Below the pieces are notes generated by a model, which saw only the letters and a program-made list of their open reading frames with translations, searched no databases and was not told the origin of the DNA. From NCBI GenBank assembly GCA_007844125.1, contig CM017559.1, forward strand, positions 37,872,326 to 37,936,325: a stretch of 64,000 nucleotides of DNA, read 5' to 3'. Within the stretch, counting starts at the first letter, position 1. Each line of letters opens with the position of its first letter. Shown here piece by piece: positions 28,121 through 38,800 of this stretch. A program made the translations under genes and the position numbers. Origin of the DNA: Sinonovacula constricta. Taxonomy: Eukaryota > Mollusca > Bivalvia > Cardiida > Solecurtidae.

Positions 28121-29101
28121 ATGCCAAAGCAAAAACCGACTACATCCAAGACAGGCAAGCGCCAACAGTCAAAGAAAAAAACAAACCAGGGAAACCAACG
28201 GCTGTCACAAATAATTGCAAGGGCTATTTCAAGTGATGCAGGGCTGCTGGAGGAGATCCAAAGCCTGCTGCCCCAGAAAGAAACATACACACAACCTCAG
28301 ATAGAGACCGACCATCCCCAGATAGAGACTGAACAGTTGGCAACCCTGGACCTCCCATCAGACCTGGACAACACATCGCTTCATGATGACCATTTATTAC
28401 CGGAAGTGGGTGAGGCTGTAGACCTGGGTGCCTTCTCTACAGTTCACCCTCCTGTGGACAAGGCCACCAGGCAAAAAATTTATAATCAACAATATGTTGA
28501 CCTTTCTGCACTACTATTTAAGTCATCTATCTTTGAGACAACAACTATAAAAAAATCAGCAAACTCAATCACCACATCAATACAAACTAATCAAGCAAAC
28601 AAGATTACCTCAATCATCACATGGTGCCGCGCATTCCAGCTATATGCGGATATATATTGTGGGAAATACCCTACCCAGAGCTCAGAACTTTTTCGTTATA
28701 TGAGCATTATCCAGACTTTGGCACAAAATTCTTTCCCATGGCAACAGTATGACGAGAAATTCCGTCAACTGCGATCGGTCAATCCTCTACCATGGGGTAA
28801 TATTCACACAGAAACGTACCTTTTTTGTTCAATGCTTGCTAAGTCTCAGCCATTTCGTGGCCAGCAGTCATCGGCCACAAGACTCCCCCTCTCTGTCCGT
28901 CACAGAAAAGGCTTCTGTTGGGAATTCCAGGACTCCGGCAGATGCCTTAAATCAAAATGTACACTGCAGCATGTATGCAGCAACTGCAATGGTTCGTCAC
29001 ATGGGGCCAGCCGTTGTTTTAAACCATGCAGACGTATCAGTGACTTCAAAACACAGTCCCCATCAGCAAACAAGCACCGTTCAGTCCAAAAGCATACTTA
29101 G
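28121..29101 (+). CDS. Gag-like protein with CCCH and CCHC zinc fingers (326 aa)
   Basis: Likely the nucleic-acid-binding or particle protein of the element. I prefer ATG 28121 (MPKQKPTTSKTGKRQQSKKK, very basic) over the in-frame ATG 28004: the 39 residues between them are hydrophobic and the DNA just before 28121 (CTACTGTTGTGTTTCAG) looks like an intron acceptor. The central part is Gln/Glu-rich (repeated PQIET) and then helical-looking. Near the C-terminus, from Cys266, come a C-x8-C-x4-C-x3-H finger and a CCHC knuckle CSNCNGSSHGASRC. It overlaps the RT frame in the +1 frame and ends inside it, so RT expression may need frameshifting, splicing or reinitiation. Confidence 0.65.
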   Translation: MPKQKPTTSKTGKRQQSKKKTNQGNQRLSQIIARAISSDAGLLEEIQSLLPQKETYTQPQIETDHPQIETEQLATLDLPSDLDNTSLHDDHLLPEVGEAVDLGAFSTVHPPVDKATRQKIYNQQYVDLSALLFKSSIFETTTIKKSANSITTSIQTNQANKITSIITWCRAFQLYADIYCGKYPTQSSELFRYMSIIQTLAQNSFPWQQYDEKFRQLRSVNPLPWGNIHTETYLFCSMLAKSQPFRGQQSSATRLPLSVRHRKGFCWEFQDSGRCLKSKCTLQHVCSNCNGSSHGASRCFKPCRRISDFKTQSPSANKHRSVQKHT

Positions 29102-30686
29102 TTTACCTACACCAATTGATCCGTTAACACTTGAACCTCTCCTTGCTGGATACGATAACCACGAAACATCAAAACTGCTAAACGGTTTTAGAGAGGGGTT
29201 TTCCTTGGGTTCTACAGGTGTGATGCCTGCCAGGCTATGCAACAATCATCCTTCCGTTGCTAGTCATTCAAAATTTGTATTTTCTAAAATTTCTTCTGAA
29301 GTAAGTAAAGGCAGAGTCAAGGGACCATACAGTAAACCCCCCTTAAACAATTTCATTTGCTCTCCATTAGGCGTAGTCCCAAAGAAAACCCCCAATTCTT
29401 TCCGCATTATTCATGACCTTTCTTATCCAAAACATGCAATTTCTGTCAATGCAACTATTCCCCGAGATAATTCTGCGGTCATTCTGGAAAGTTTTGACAA
29501 TGTGGCATCTTTAGTTCTTTCTGCGGGGAGAGGTTCACTGTTAGCAAAAGCAGATATTGAAGAAGCTTTTCGTATTATCCCAATTTCACCTCTTGATTAT
29601 CACAAACTAGGTTTTAAATTTGATAACAACTATTATTTTGACAGGGTTCTGCCTATGGGTGCCTCTTCCTCAGTTGCTATATTCGAGACATTTTCACGAG
29701 CTTTACAATGGATTCTTAGATACAGATATGGTGTTCTTAGGGTCTCACATATAATTGATGATTTTATTTTTGTTGGTGCACCTGCCTCAGATGAGTGTCT
29801 TAACTCACTCCATGCATTCTTTCGGTTGGCAGCCACAATAGGGTTACCTATTAAGTCAGACAAAACTGTTTTGCCTTCAACAGTTGTTGAAGTGCACGGC
29901 ATTACCATAAACACTGCTGACTTAACAGCAAGCCTTCCCATAGACAAAGTTGAGACACTGAAGTCTCTGTTGCTTACAACAATGAATCGCCGGAAGATTA
30001 CCCTTCTTCAGCTTCAGTCTGTCCTAGGTCACCTAAACTTTGCTTGTAAAGTTATAAAACCAGGCCGTTGTTTTCTGCGTAGGCTCTACGACCTCACTTG
30101 TGGGAAGAGTAACCCAAACCATTACATCAAACTGAACAAAGATTGTAGGGCTGATCTCCAATTATGGTATTCTTTCCTTACTCAATACAATGGCTGCACC
30201 CTGCTAACAAATGACAGGTTTCTATCATCAGTTACACTAAAGCTCTTCTCAGATGCTGCTGGGTCAGCAGGTTTTGCATGCATGCATCAAACAAATTGGA
30301 CATTTGGCTCCTTCCCAATTGAAGTAAGGCATCATCATATTAATGTCCTCGAATTGTATCCCATCGCATTAGCAGTGTCATTATTTGGTCAGAATTGGCA
30401 AAACAAGAATATACTATTCATTTGTGATAACATGGCTGTTGTACATTGCCTAAATAATCAAACATCCAAGGATTCTGTCATGATGGCTCTGATAAGGATC
30501 ATCGTTCTGAAGGCTCTAAATTTCAATTTTTGTTTTAAGTCTTCCCATATTTCTACAAAGCAAAATACCATTTGTGATCGACTCTCACGTTTACAGGTGG
30601 AAGAAGCTCTTCGTGCTGCCCCTTTTCTGGACAAGTTTCCAGTGCCAATTCCTCGGGAGATGTCCCCGCTCACCTTGCTCAGGTGA
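28749..30686 (+). CDS. Reverse transcriptase and RNase H of the retrotransposon
   Basis: Copies element RNA into cDNA and degrades the RNA strand. Numbering from the first in-frame ATG (28749): RT finger motifs are at SFRIIHDLSYP; palm motif A is KADIEEAF with Asp269; motif B is LPMGASSSVAIFE; motif C is HIIDDF with Asp337 and Asp338. RNase H follows with its four acidic residues in order: Asp502 (LFSDAAG), Glu in NVLELY, Asp in FICDNM and Asp610 (CDRLSR). The first ~117 codons overlap the gag-like ORF in another frame and are probably not all translated. The frame ends 18 codons after RNase H, overlapping the recombinase frame, with no methyltransferase-like domain. Confidence 0.85.
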   Translation: MTRNSVNCDRSILYHGVIFTQKRTFFVQCLLSLSHFVASSHRPQDSPSLSVTEKASVGNSRTPADALNQNVHCSMYAATAMVRHMGPAVVLNHADVSVTSKHSPHQQTSTVQSKSILSLPTPIDPLTLEPLLAGYDNHETSKLLNGFREGFSLGSTGVMPARLCNNHPSVASHSKFVFSKISSEVSKGRVKGPYSKPPLNNFICSPLGVVPKKTPNSFRIIHDLSYPKHAISVNATIPRDNSAVILESFDNVASLVLSAGRGSLLAKADIEEAFRIIPISPLDYHKLGFKFDNNYYFDRVLPMGASSSVAIFETFSRALQWILRYRYGVLRVSHIIDDFIFVGAPASDECLNSLHAFFRLAATIGLPIKSDKTVLPSTVVEVHGITINTADLTASLPIDKVETLKSLLLTTMNRRKITLLQLQSVLGHLNFACKVIKPGRCFLRRLYDLTCGKSNPNHYIKLNKDCRADLQLWYSFLTQYNGCTLLTNDRFLSSVTLKLFSDAAGSAGFACMHQTNWTFGSFPIEVRHHHINVLELYPIALAVSLFGQNWQNKNILFICDNMAVVHCLNNQTSKDSVMMALIRIIVLKALNFNFCFKSSHISTKQNTICDRLSRLQVEEALRAAPFLDKFPVPIPREMSPLTLLR

Positions 30687-30700
30687 AGGAACACTTACTC

Positions 30701-31594
30701 ATGTCCTCATTGGCCTCTTCTACAAGGACAGCATATCTCAACTCCTGGCGAAAGTTTACCGAGTTCATCACAAAGACATACCCCAATGCTACGGTTTTCC
30801 CATCTACACCACAATACGTATCGACCTTTGTGGCCCATCTCCATAATTTAAGATTAGCTCCTTCGAGCATAAGTGCTCACCTTTCTGCTATTTCATTCTA
30901 TCACTCCATTGCAAACACTAAGGATCCATGTGACCACCCCATTGTTCGGCGTATGATCCTGGGCTGCCGTAAGCTTAGAGTCTGCCAGGACATTCGCAGG
31001 CCTCTTTTGCATTGCCATATAATAATGCTAGTTAATGCGGTAAACCACCTATATGCTGCGTCACGTTACCAAATGTTCCTTTATAAGTCAGTGATATTGC
31101 TGGCATTTTTTGGGTTCTTTCGAATGGGCGAGCTGTTACCAAACACATGTACATCTGCTAAGAAAGTCGTGCAACTCTCGCATATACAATTTCATGACAC
31201 TACTCTAACCCTATACCTCCATAACTACAAAACAAGGCGGTCAGATAAACCTATCGAAATAATCATTAGGAACAATGGCCCGCTCTATCCTGTAGCTGCT
31301 TTACAGTCCTACTCGCAAATGCGTGGCCCTGTACCGGGCCCCCTGTTTGTATCTTCAACAGGAGACCCACTAACCATACAGCAATTCAGAAGTGTTTTTA
31401 ATGACCTACTCTCATTCTGTAATCTGTCCAAAACAGTCTACAAGCTACATAGTTTCAGAATTGGAGCATGCACGCAGGCAATATTGTCAGGGGTCACGGA
31501 AGCTGAAGTAATGCTCATGGGCCGTTGGAGGTCTCATGCTTTTCGACGATACATTCGAGTCCCAGCCTTGGAAATGTCACCTAAGAAAAAGTAA
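30701..31594 (+). CDS. Tyrosine recombinase (integrase) of the retrotransposon (297 aa)
   Basis: Expected to integrate the circular cDNA by site-specific-type recombination. With ATG 30701 as start, the SAM-like N-terminal DNA-binding part (STRTAYLNSWRKFTEF) is followed by the catalytic domain: Arg141 in FFRMGEL, His250 and Arg253 in KLHSFRIG, Trp276 in MGRWRSHAF (the usual His/Trp position) and the nucleophile Tyr284 in RRYIR. That is a full R..HxxR..W..Y set. The frame is open at least 12 codons further upstream inside the RT/RNase H ORF, so it could also be reached by frameshift from that ORF. Length and C-terminal architecture match DIRS/Ngaro recombinases; Crypton recombinases are similar, but the linked RT excludes them. 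Confidence 0.85.
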   Translation: MSSLASSTRTAYLNSWRKFTEFITKTYPNATVFPSTPQYVSTFVAHLHNLRLAPSSISAHLSAISFYHSIANTKDPCDHPIVRRMILGCRKLRVCQDIRRPLLHCHIIMLVNAVNHLYAASRYQMFLYKSVILLAFFGFFRMGELLPNTCTSAKKVVQLSHIQFHDTTLTLYLHNYKTRRSDKPIEIIIRNNGPLYPVAALQSYSQMRGPVPGPLFVSSTGDPLTIQQFRSVFNDLLSFCNLSKTVYKLHSFRIGACTQAILSGVTEAEVMLMGRWRSHAFRRYIRVPALEMSPKKK

Positions 31595-31679
31595 ATGTTC
31601 GCAATTGGATCAAATGAAATTAACACACTCCCATCATTACATAACACACATGGCGTTCATGGTTTAAGCACCAATGCAA

Positions 31680-32500
31680 GCTTACATACCTGTCTGGTAT
31701 TGGGGTGTACCAGACAAAACTAACATACTCGACTTTTCATCTGCTTATTATGCCTTCATGTATTGCCATAGAAATAATGTACTTTTCTCTCAATTGTATA
31801 CCGCAACAGCTAAACATGCTTGTCAGATATTGGGGTGTATCAGACAATCATGGATAGCAAATTTTTATGCAATGTTTAATGTAACTTGTTTAGTCAGTTG
31901 CTGTGTATAGGATGCCAAATATGTACTCTGCTTATTGCACATTGTCCAAGCTAAACATGCCTGTCGGATATTGGGGTGTATCAGACAGGCATGAATAGCC
32001 ATTTTTCATATATTGTTTAATGCATTTTGCATATTGTCTAACATCCAAGTTAACTTGGAGGTCAAATATCAGACAGAATGGGTAGCAAGTTTTTTGCATT
32101 GTTTAATGTATCTAGCTCAGTCAAAAGCTGTGTACCAAATTTTCTATTCTGCATACTGTATACCATCCAAGCTAGACATGCCTGTTAGACATTGGGGTGT
32201 GTCTAAGTGGCATGGATAACCACTTTTATACATGGTTTTAAATATTGGGTTCACCCAAATGCAGTGCAAAGGCTTACCAAATGCCAACATATTGTTCAAC
32301 ATCCAAAGAATGCTTGTAAGATATTGGGGTGTATCAGGCAGGCTTGAATAGCAAACCTTTATGTATATTTTAATATTTTCTGCTTAGTCAACTGTTGTGT
32401 ACATGTGTATCAAACTCATTACTATGCATATTGTCTACCACCCAACCTTAACATGCTTGTCAGTTACTGGGGTGTAACAGACAGCCAGGGATAGCAGTTT
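31680..32500 (+). repeat. 3' hairpin array with conserved GGGGTG loop
   Basis: Six recognisable copies and one degenerate half-copy of a ~130-145-bp unit. Each is centred on a stem-loop whose loop is (T/C)TGGGGTG. Copy 1 (31691-31716) has a perfect 9-bp stem, TGTCTGGTA/TACCAGACA. Copy 3 (31956-31993) extends to 14 of 15 pairs with CATGCC..GGCATG. Stems differ between copies but mostly still pair. The array fills the interval between the recombinase stop and the right direct repeat. Confidence 0.85.
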
Positions 32501-32558
32501 TTATGCATTGTTCTATTGTTTATATCATTCATGTTTCTTGCTCAATCAAATACTGTGT

Positions 32559-32595
32559 ACATAGAAAACGCGTTGGTTTTGTTTTAACTTTAAAA
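32559..32595 (+). repeat. Right 37-bp direct repeat of the retrotransposon
   Basis: Exact copy of 25552-25588. It is followed by short CTTTAAAAA repeats, then by an A-rich and AAT tract. Confidence 0.85.
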
Positions 32596-32621
32596 AACTT
32601 TAAAAACTTTTATCAATGCAT

Positions 32622-32649
32622 AAAAAAAAAAACAAAAAAAAAAAAAAAA

Positions 32650-32705
<56 letters not shown>
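32622..32705. repeat. A-rich and (AAT)n microsatellite
   Basis: About 28 A with one C interruption, then about 18 AAT units. The Asn-repeat frame reading through it is an artefact. Confidence 0.95.
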
Positions 32706-32709
<4 letters not shown>

Positions 32710-34183
32710 ATATGCATATTCATTGTCAATTGTTAAAGAAATACAAAAGAATGTGGCGCCTTGACAAATCTGCGAAAGAATGCATGCGGGACCCTTTGTG
32801 GGAAAACTTAAAAAAGCAATTCCGTTTCGTTTGCAAATATTTCAAATGTCTGAAAAGGCAGGGGCAAATACAACCACCTTGTTAGGTTCGTTTTACATCA
32901 GAACCACAAATTAAAGATTCAGTACACACAAAAAAAGGTGTTTGACGACTCGAATTTGTGGTTTTGCGCGCAGATTAGTTATTTAATACTATGTATTTTT
33001 ATCACGCAATAAAGATGTATAAGTGTTTAATTCTAAAAAGGCGGTAGTGTCAAATACAATGGATGACGAAAATGAAAATAATTGTTTAAGTTCCGTTAAT
33101 TTTGAAACATAATGATACAATAACGCGGAGAACACATTGCGTTCATTTTTAGGTTAAGAAGAATAATGAAGAAACAGGAGAAGCTAACAAAGAGCATACA
33201 TCTACTCTATCAACTTATTTGATATAATTACTAACAATTTGAATTTTGAATTTGAGGGAGATAAACAAGGGAGATACGCGCTCTAGAGCAAAATGGACGG
33301 TAAAAGGAGTTAATAAGTAACTTAATTTGTAATCTGGAACACTCAGGATGTGTTTAGAATAAAAGAATAAAGAAAGAAGCAACGATGAATAGTGAGACCT
33401 TTGACACTCAGACCAAAACTTTTTGAAAAAATGTCAAACCTTTGTAAACAAACTAGGTAGCTCAAAAGATCGACTGACATTAACTGACAGAATAATGTAA
33501 TAACAGCTAAATGAAAAAAGAACATAAACACACTACTAGAACAGAAATAAAGCTCGTTAAGAAAGAAAATTCCAGCAAACGAATGTCTACAAAAGTTTGA
33601 AAAACGAGATTAACAGTCAGGCCATACAGACTATTATTTTTAAATTTCTTTAGTCAGATATTGATATTTCCGAGTTGACATTAAGTATCACATTATACAG
33701 ACGACACAGTCTTTTATTGCTAATTATTCTTTTTAAATTATTATATACATAGATAAAATGACTTAGTGATAGATTTCTCATAAAGATGCATCTGGAGTTG
33801 TGATGTATACAGATTTAGTAAAAAGGTTCTTACAGCGATGCATCTGGAGTTTTGATCTATACAGATCTTAGTAAATGGGGTCTTACAAAGATACATTTGG
33901 AGTTGCGACTTATACAGATTTTAGTACAGAGGTCTTATTAAAGGGGAATTATCAATGCATTTTCCATGAAATGTTAACTTCACCTGAAAACCAAATTTCA
34001 TGACAGATTGACAAAAGTAAGGTAAATGATGTCTGCAGCAGGTGTATTAAAATTGATAGGGAATATCCTTATGTCCAGCAGAGGTATCTTGTCATATATT
34101 AAATGCACCCTTAAGTTTCCTGATAGAAAAGTTTTTTAATTATTGTTTGGCTCGGAGTTACTTTTATTTCTCGCCGTGATGTA
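32706..34183. other. Non-coding, no recognised feature
   Basis: AT-rich. A loose repeat of ATGCATCTGGAGTTGTGAT and TACAGATTTTAGTA occurs three times at 33785-33930. No gene seen. Confidence 0.4.
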
Positions 34184-34210
34184 ACAACAACAACAACAAC
34201 AAACAACAAC
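34184..34210. repeat. (AAC)n microsatellite
   Basis: About eight AAC units just before the SINE target-site duplication. Confidence 0.8.
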
Positions 34211-34233
34211 ATCGGTATTCTCAAATATTGAAG

Positions 34234-34502
34234 TTGCAGGTACGGGAGGTCCCGGGTTCTAACCCGGGTCGGGACAGTTGTAAAACAGTAGGGGTAAAAC
34301 TCCCTTGCAAATGCTCAAGCAAATATAAGGGTAGTTCCACGACTGGTTGGCCGGATGCCAGGATAATGTGACTAGGTGTGGTATGTGTTCACGGCATGCT
34401 AGACACTGTGATGGTAGCATTTTATCTACTTCAAGTGGACACCGTCTCCAGATAACTGAAAAACTTTGGTGGGACGATAGGCCCAACAAACAAACAAACA
34501 AA
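34234..34502 (+). mobile_element. 5'-truncated tRNA-derived SINE
   Basis: Starts inside a tRNA-like T arm: GGTCCCGGGTTCTAACCCGG forms the stem around a B-box GGTTCTAAC. No A box is upstream, so the 5' part is missing. A roughly 200-bp unrelated body follows, then a CAAA-repeat tail (about 34485-34502). It is flanked by an 11-bp target-site duplication, AAATATTGAAG (34223-34233 and 34503-34513). There is no protein coding; it would rely on LINE enzymes in trans. Confidence 0.65.
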
Positions 34503-34513
34503 AAATATTGAAG

Positions 34514-35127
34514 CTGTTAATTATTCTGAGCAAAATATTGAGAATCATTCCCATTTTGATTTTTAAGAATCTGAATTAGGTGAAAGATAAACAGAGCAAA
34601 TAAATACGTATAAATCAACATTAAGGTTAACTGCAGACTGTGGCAGTTTGGAGTATTGTCCCTTCACCAGACGCCATAACATATATTGTATGAATGTGAC
34701 TGTATGCAGAAGAACTTTTAAAATCAATTGTGTCATTTTCCTTCGGGAATGCCTCCTGAAGGCATAGCACAGTGGGGTTAAAAGTGGCCAATGACGTTAC
34801 TATTTCATAAAAACTTTATCTAAGACCTCGACAATGCTAATGTATTATTTTGTTGTTTTTAACCATTTTTAAAAGTGTTTAAATAGTATTTTGGAGCATT
34901 TAACACCATTATTTAATTGAACTTTGGCAGGTCACCGACTTACAATTCGGCGCTATGTGCATTCTTAGAAGCGAAAACTTCTGACAAGTTGCAACAATTA
35001 CGTATTTCTGTGCCTTACTGACGATAAATGACTTTTTACTAATATAAGGTTATGGGGTTTTGTCATAACTGGGCCATGGTGTAATATGTTTCTAATCTTT
35101 AGCGCTGTCCTTTAGAATATCGAACAC
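34514..35127. other. Non-coding, left of satellite
   Basis: No gene or repeat recognised. Confidence 0.4.
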
Positions 35128-35880
35128 ACTTAGTGGCCATCTGAACACAGTAAATATCTGAGCCATTTACGTGTAAATGGCCAGTTAACTTGCAGCTCAC
35201 CTGAACACAGTGACTATATGATCTGTTCACGGGTACATGACAGGTTAACCTACAACTTATCTGACACAGAGACTATATGAACAGTCCACCTGCACATAGC
35301 CGGTTTACAGTCCACCTGCACATAGCCGGTTTACAGTCCACCTGCACATAGCCGGTTTACAGTCCACCTGCACATAGCCGGTTTACAGTTCAAATGGACT
35401 TGGCCGGTTTAAACTGCTACTGCTCACATGAGGTCATTGACTATATGATTCGTTCACATATACATTGCCAGTTAAACTGCAGCTTGCATGAGCACAATGA
35501 CTGTATGATCTGTTAACATGAGTGTGTCCGGCTCAGCTTGGGGCCACCTGAACACATTCACTATATAATCCCTTCCGATAAACATGACCGGTTAAACTGC
35601 AGTCCACATGAACACAGTGACTATATGATCCGTTCAATTGTACATAGCCGGTTAAACTGGAGTTCGCCTGAAAGCAATGCCTATATGATCCGTTCACATG
35701 TGCATGGTCACTTAACCTTCAGCAACACTGAACACAGTGACTATTTGGTCCGTTTACGTGTACATGGCCGGTGAAACTGCAGCTCACCCGAAAACACTGA
35801 CCTTATGATCCGTTTACATAAACAATGTCGGTTATCCTGCAGTTCACCTGAAAACAGAGTCTATATGATCGCTTCACATG
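35128..35880. repeat. 60-bp satellite, divergent left edge
   Basis: Diverged monomers with the core GTGACTATATGATCCGTTCA, CATGTACATGGCCGG and TTAACCTGCAGCTCACC. It contains a nested 26-bp repeat, four exact copies of a GTCCACCTGCACATAGCC unit (35281-35384). From 35461 onward the 60-bp register is exact. Confidence 0.85.
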
Positions 35881-38800
35881 TACATGGCCGGTTAACTTGT
35901 AACTCACCTGAACACATTGACTATATGACCAGTATAGATGTACATGGCCAGTTAACCTGTAACTCACCTGAACACAGTGACTATATGACCAGTATAGATG
36001 TACATGGTCGGTTAACCTGTTACTCACCTGAACACAGTGACTATATGACCAGTATAGATGTACATGGCCAGTTAACCTGTAACTCACCTGAACACAGTGA
36101 CTATATGACCAGTATAGATGTACATGGCCGGTTAACCTGTAACTCACCTGAACACATTGACTATATGACCAGTATAGATGTACATGGACGGCTAACCTGT
36201 AACTCACCAGAACACAGTGACTATATGACCCGTATAGATGTACATGGCCGGCTAACCTGTAACTCACCAGAACACATTGACTATATGACCAGTATAGATG
36301 TACATGGCCAGTTAACCTGTAACTCACCAGAACACAGTGACTATATGACCAGTATAGATGTACATGGCCAGTTAACCTGTAACTCACCTAAACACAGTGA
36401 CTATATGACCAGTATAGATGTACATGGCCAGTTAACCTGTAACTAACCTGAACACAGTGACTATATGACCAGTATAGATGTACATGGCCGGCTAACCTGT
36501 AACTCACCTGAACACAGTGACTATATGACCAGTATAGATGTACATGTCCGGTTAACCTGTAACTCACCTGAACACAGTGACTATATGACCAGTATAGATG
36601 TACATGACCGGCTAACCTGTAACTCACCAGAACACAGTGACTATATGACCAGTATAGATGTACATGGCCAGTTAACCTGTAACTCACCAGAACACAGTGA
36701 CTATATGACCCGTATAGTTGTACATGACCGGTTAACCTGTAACTCAGCAGAACACAGTGATTATGTGACCAGTATAGATGTACATGGCCGGTTAACCTGT
36801 AACTCACCAGAACACAGTGACTATATGACCAGTAAAGATGTACATGGCCAGTTAACCTGTAACTCACCAGAACACAGTGACTATATGACCAGTATAGATG
36901 TACATGGCCAGTTAACCTCTAACTCACCTGAACACAGTGACTATATGACCAGTATAGATGTACATGGCCGGTTAACCTGTAACTCACCTGAACACAGTGA
37001 CTATATGACCAGTATAGATGTACATGGCTGGTTAACCTGTAACTCACTTGAACACAGTGACTATATGACCAGTATAGATGTACATGGCTGGTTAACCTGT
37101 AACTCACCTGAACACATTGACTATATGACCAGTATAGATGTACATGGCCGGCTAACCTGTAACTCACCAGAACACAGTGACTATATGACCCGTATAGATG
37201 TACATGGCCGGCTAACCTGTAACTCACCTGAACACAATGGCTATATTACCAGTATAGATGTACATGGCCAGTTAACCTGTAACTCACCAGAACACAGTGA
37301 CTATATGACCTGTATAGATGTACATGGCTGGTTAACCTGTAACTCACCTAAACACATTGACTTTATGACCCGTATAGATGTACATGGCCAGTTAACCTGT
37401 AACTCACCAGAACACATTGACTATATGACCAGTATAGATGTACATGGCCAGTTAACCTGTAACTCACCAGAACACAGTGACTATATGACCAGTATAGATG
37501 TACATGGCCAGTTAACCTGTAACTCACCAGAACACATTGACTATATGACCAGTATAGATGTACATGGGCAGTTAACCTGTAACTCACCAGAACACAGTGA
37601 CTATATGACCAGTATAGATGTACATGGCCAGTAAACCTGTAACTCACCTGAACACAGTGACTATATGACCAGTATAGATGTACATGGCCAGTTAACCTGT
37701 AACTCACCTGAACACAGTGACTATATTACCAGTATAGATGTACATGGCCAGTTAACCTGTAACTCACCAGAACACAGTGACTATATGACCAGTATAGATG
37801 TACATGGCTGGTTAACCTGTAACTTACCTGAACACAGTGACTATATGACCAGTATAGATGTACATGGCCAGTTAACCTGTAACTCACCTGAACACAGTGA
37901 CTATATGACCAGTATAGATGTACATGGCCAGTTAACCTGTAACTCACCTGAACACATTGACTATATGACCAGTATAGATGTACATGTCCGGTTAACCTGT
38001 AACTCACCTGAACACAGTGACTATATGACCAGTATAGATGTACATGGCCGGCTAACCTGTAACTCAGCAGAACACAGTGACTATATGACCAGTATAGATG
38101 TACATGGCTGGTTAACCTGTAACTCACCTGAACACAGTGACTATATGACCAGTATAGATGTACAAGGCCGGCTAAACTGTAACTCACCTAAACACATTGA
38201 CTTTATGACCCGCATAGATGTACATGGCCAGTTAACCTGTAACTCACCTGAACACAGTGACTATATTACAAGTATAGATGTATATGGCCAGTTAACCTGT
38301 AACTCACCAGAACACAGTGACTATATGACCAGTATAGATGTACATGGCTGGTTAACCTGTAACTCACCTGAACACAGTGACTATATGACCAGTATAGATG
38401 TACATGTCCGGTTAACCTGTAACTCACCTGAACACAGTGACTATATGACCAGTATAGATGTACATGGCCGGCTAACCTGTAACTCACCAGAACACAGTGA
38501 CTATATGACCAGTATAGATGTACATGGCCAGTTAACCTGTAACTCACCAGAACACAGTGACTATATGACCCGTATAGTTGTACATGGCCGGTTAACCTGT
38601 AACTCAGCAGAACACAGTGACTATGTGACCAGTATAGATGTACATGTCCGGTTAACCTGTAACTCACCAGAACACAGTGACTATATGACCAGTATAGATG
38701 TACATGGCCAGTTAACCTGTAACTCACCAGAACACAGTGACTATATGACCAGTATAGATGTACATGGCCAGTTAACCTCTAACTCACCCGAACACAGTGA

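Larger units (their letters stand above)
25552..32595 (+). mobile_element. Tyrosine-recombinase retrotransposon, Ngaro-like (DIRS order), apparently intact
   Basis: A 7.0-kb unit bounded by an exact 37-bp direct repeat (25552-25588 and 32559-32595). On one strand it carries an SGNH-hydrolase ORF, a gag-like zinc-finger ORF, RT plus RNase H, and a tyrosine recombinase, all free of stops. Integration by a tyrosine recombinase in place of a DDE integrase defines the DIRS order. RNase H is followed directly by the recombinase, with no room for the methyltransferase-like domain of DIRS1/PAT, which favours the Ngaro group; SGNH ORFs are also known from Ngaro elements. The two non-coding intervals are hairpin arrays. 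Exact termini are inferred from the direct repeat; the split B repeats expected of Ngaro were not found. Intact frames imply recent activity. Confidence 0.75.
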
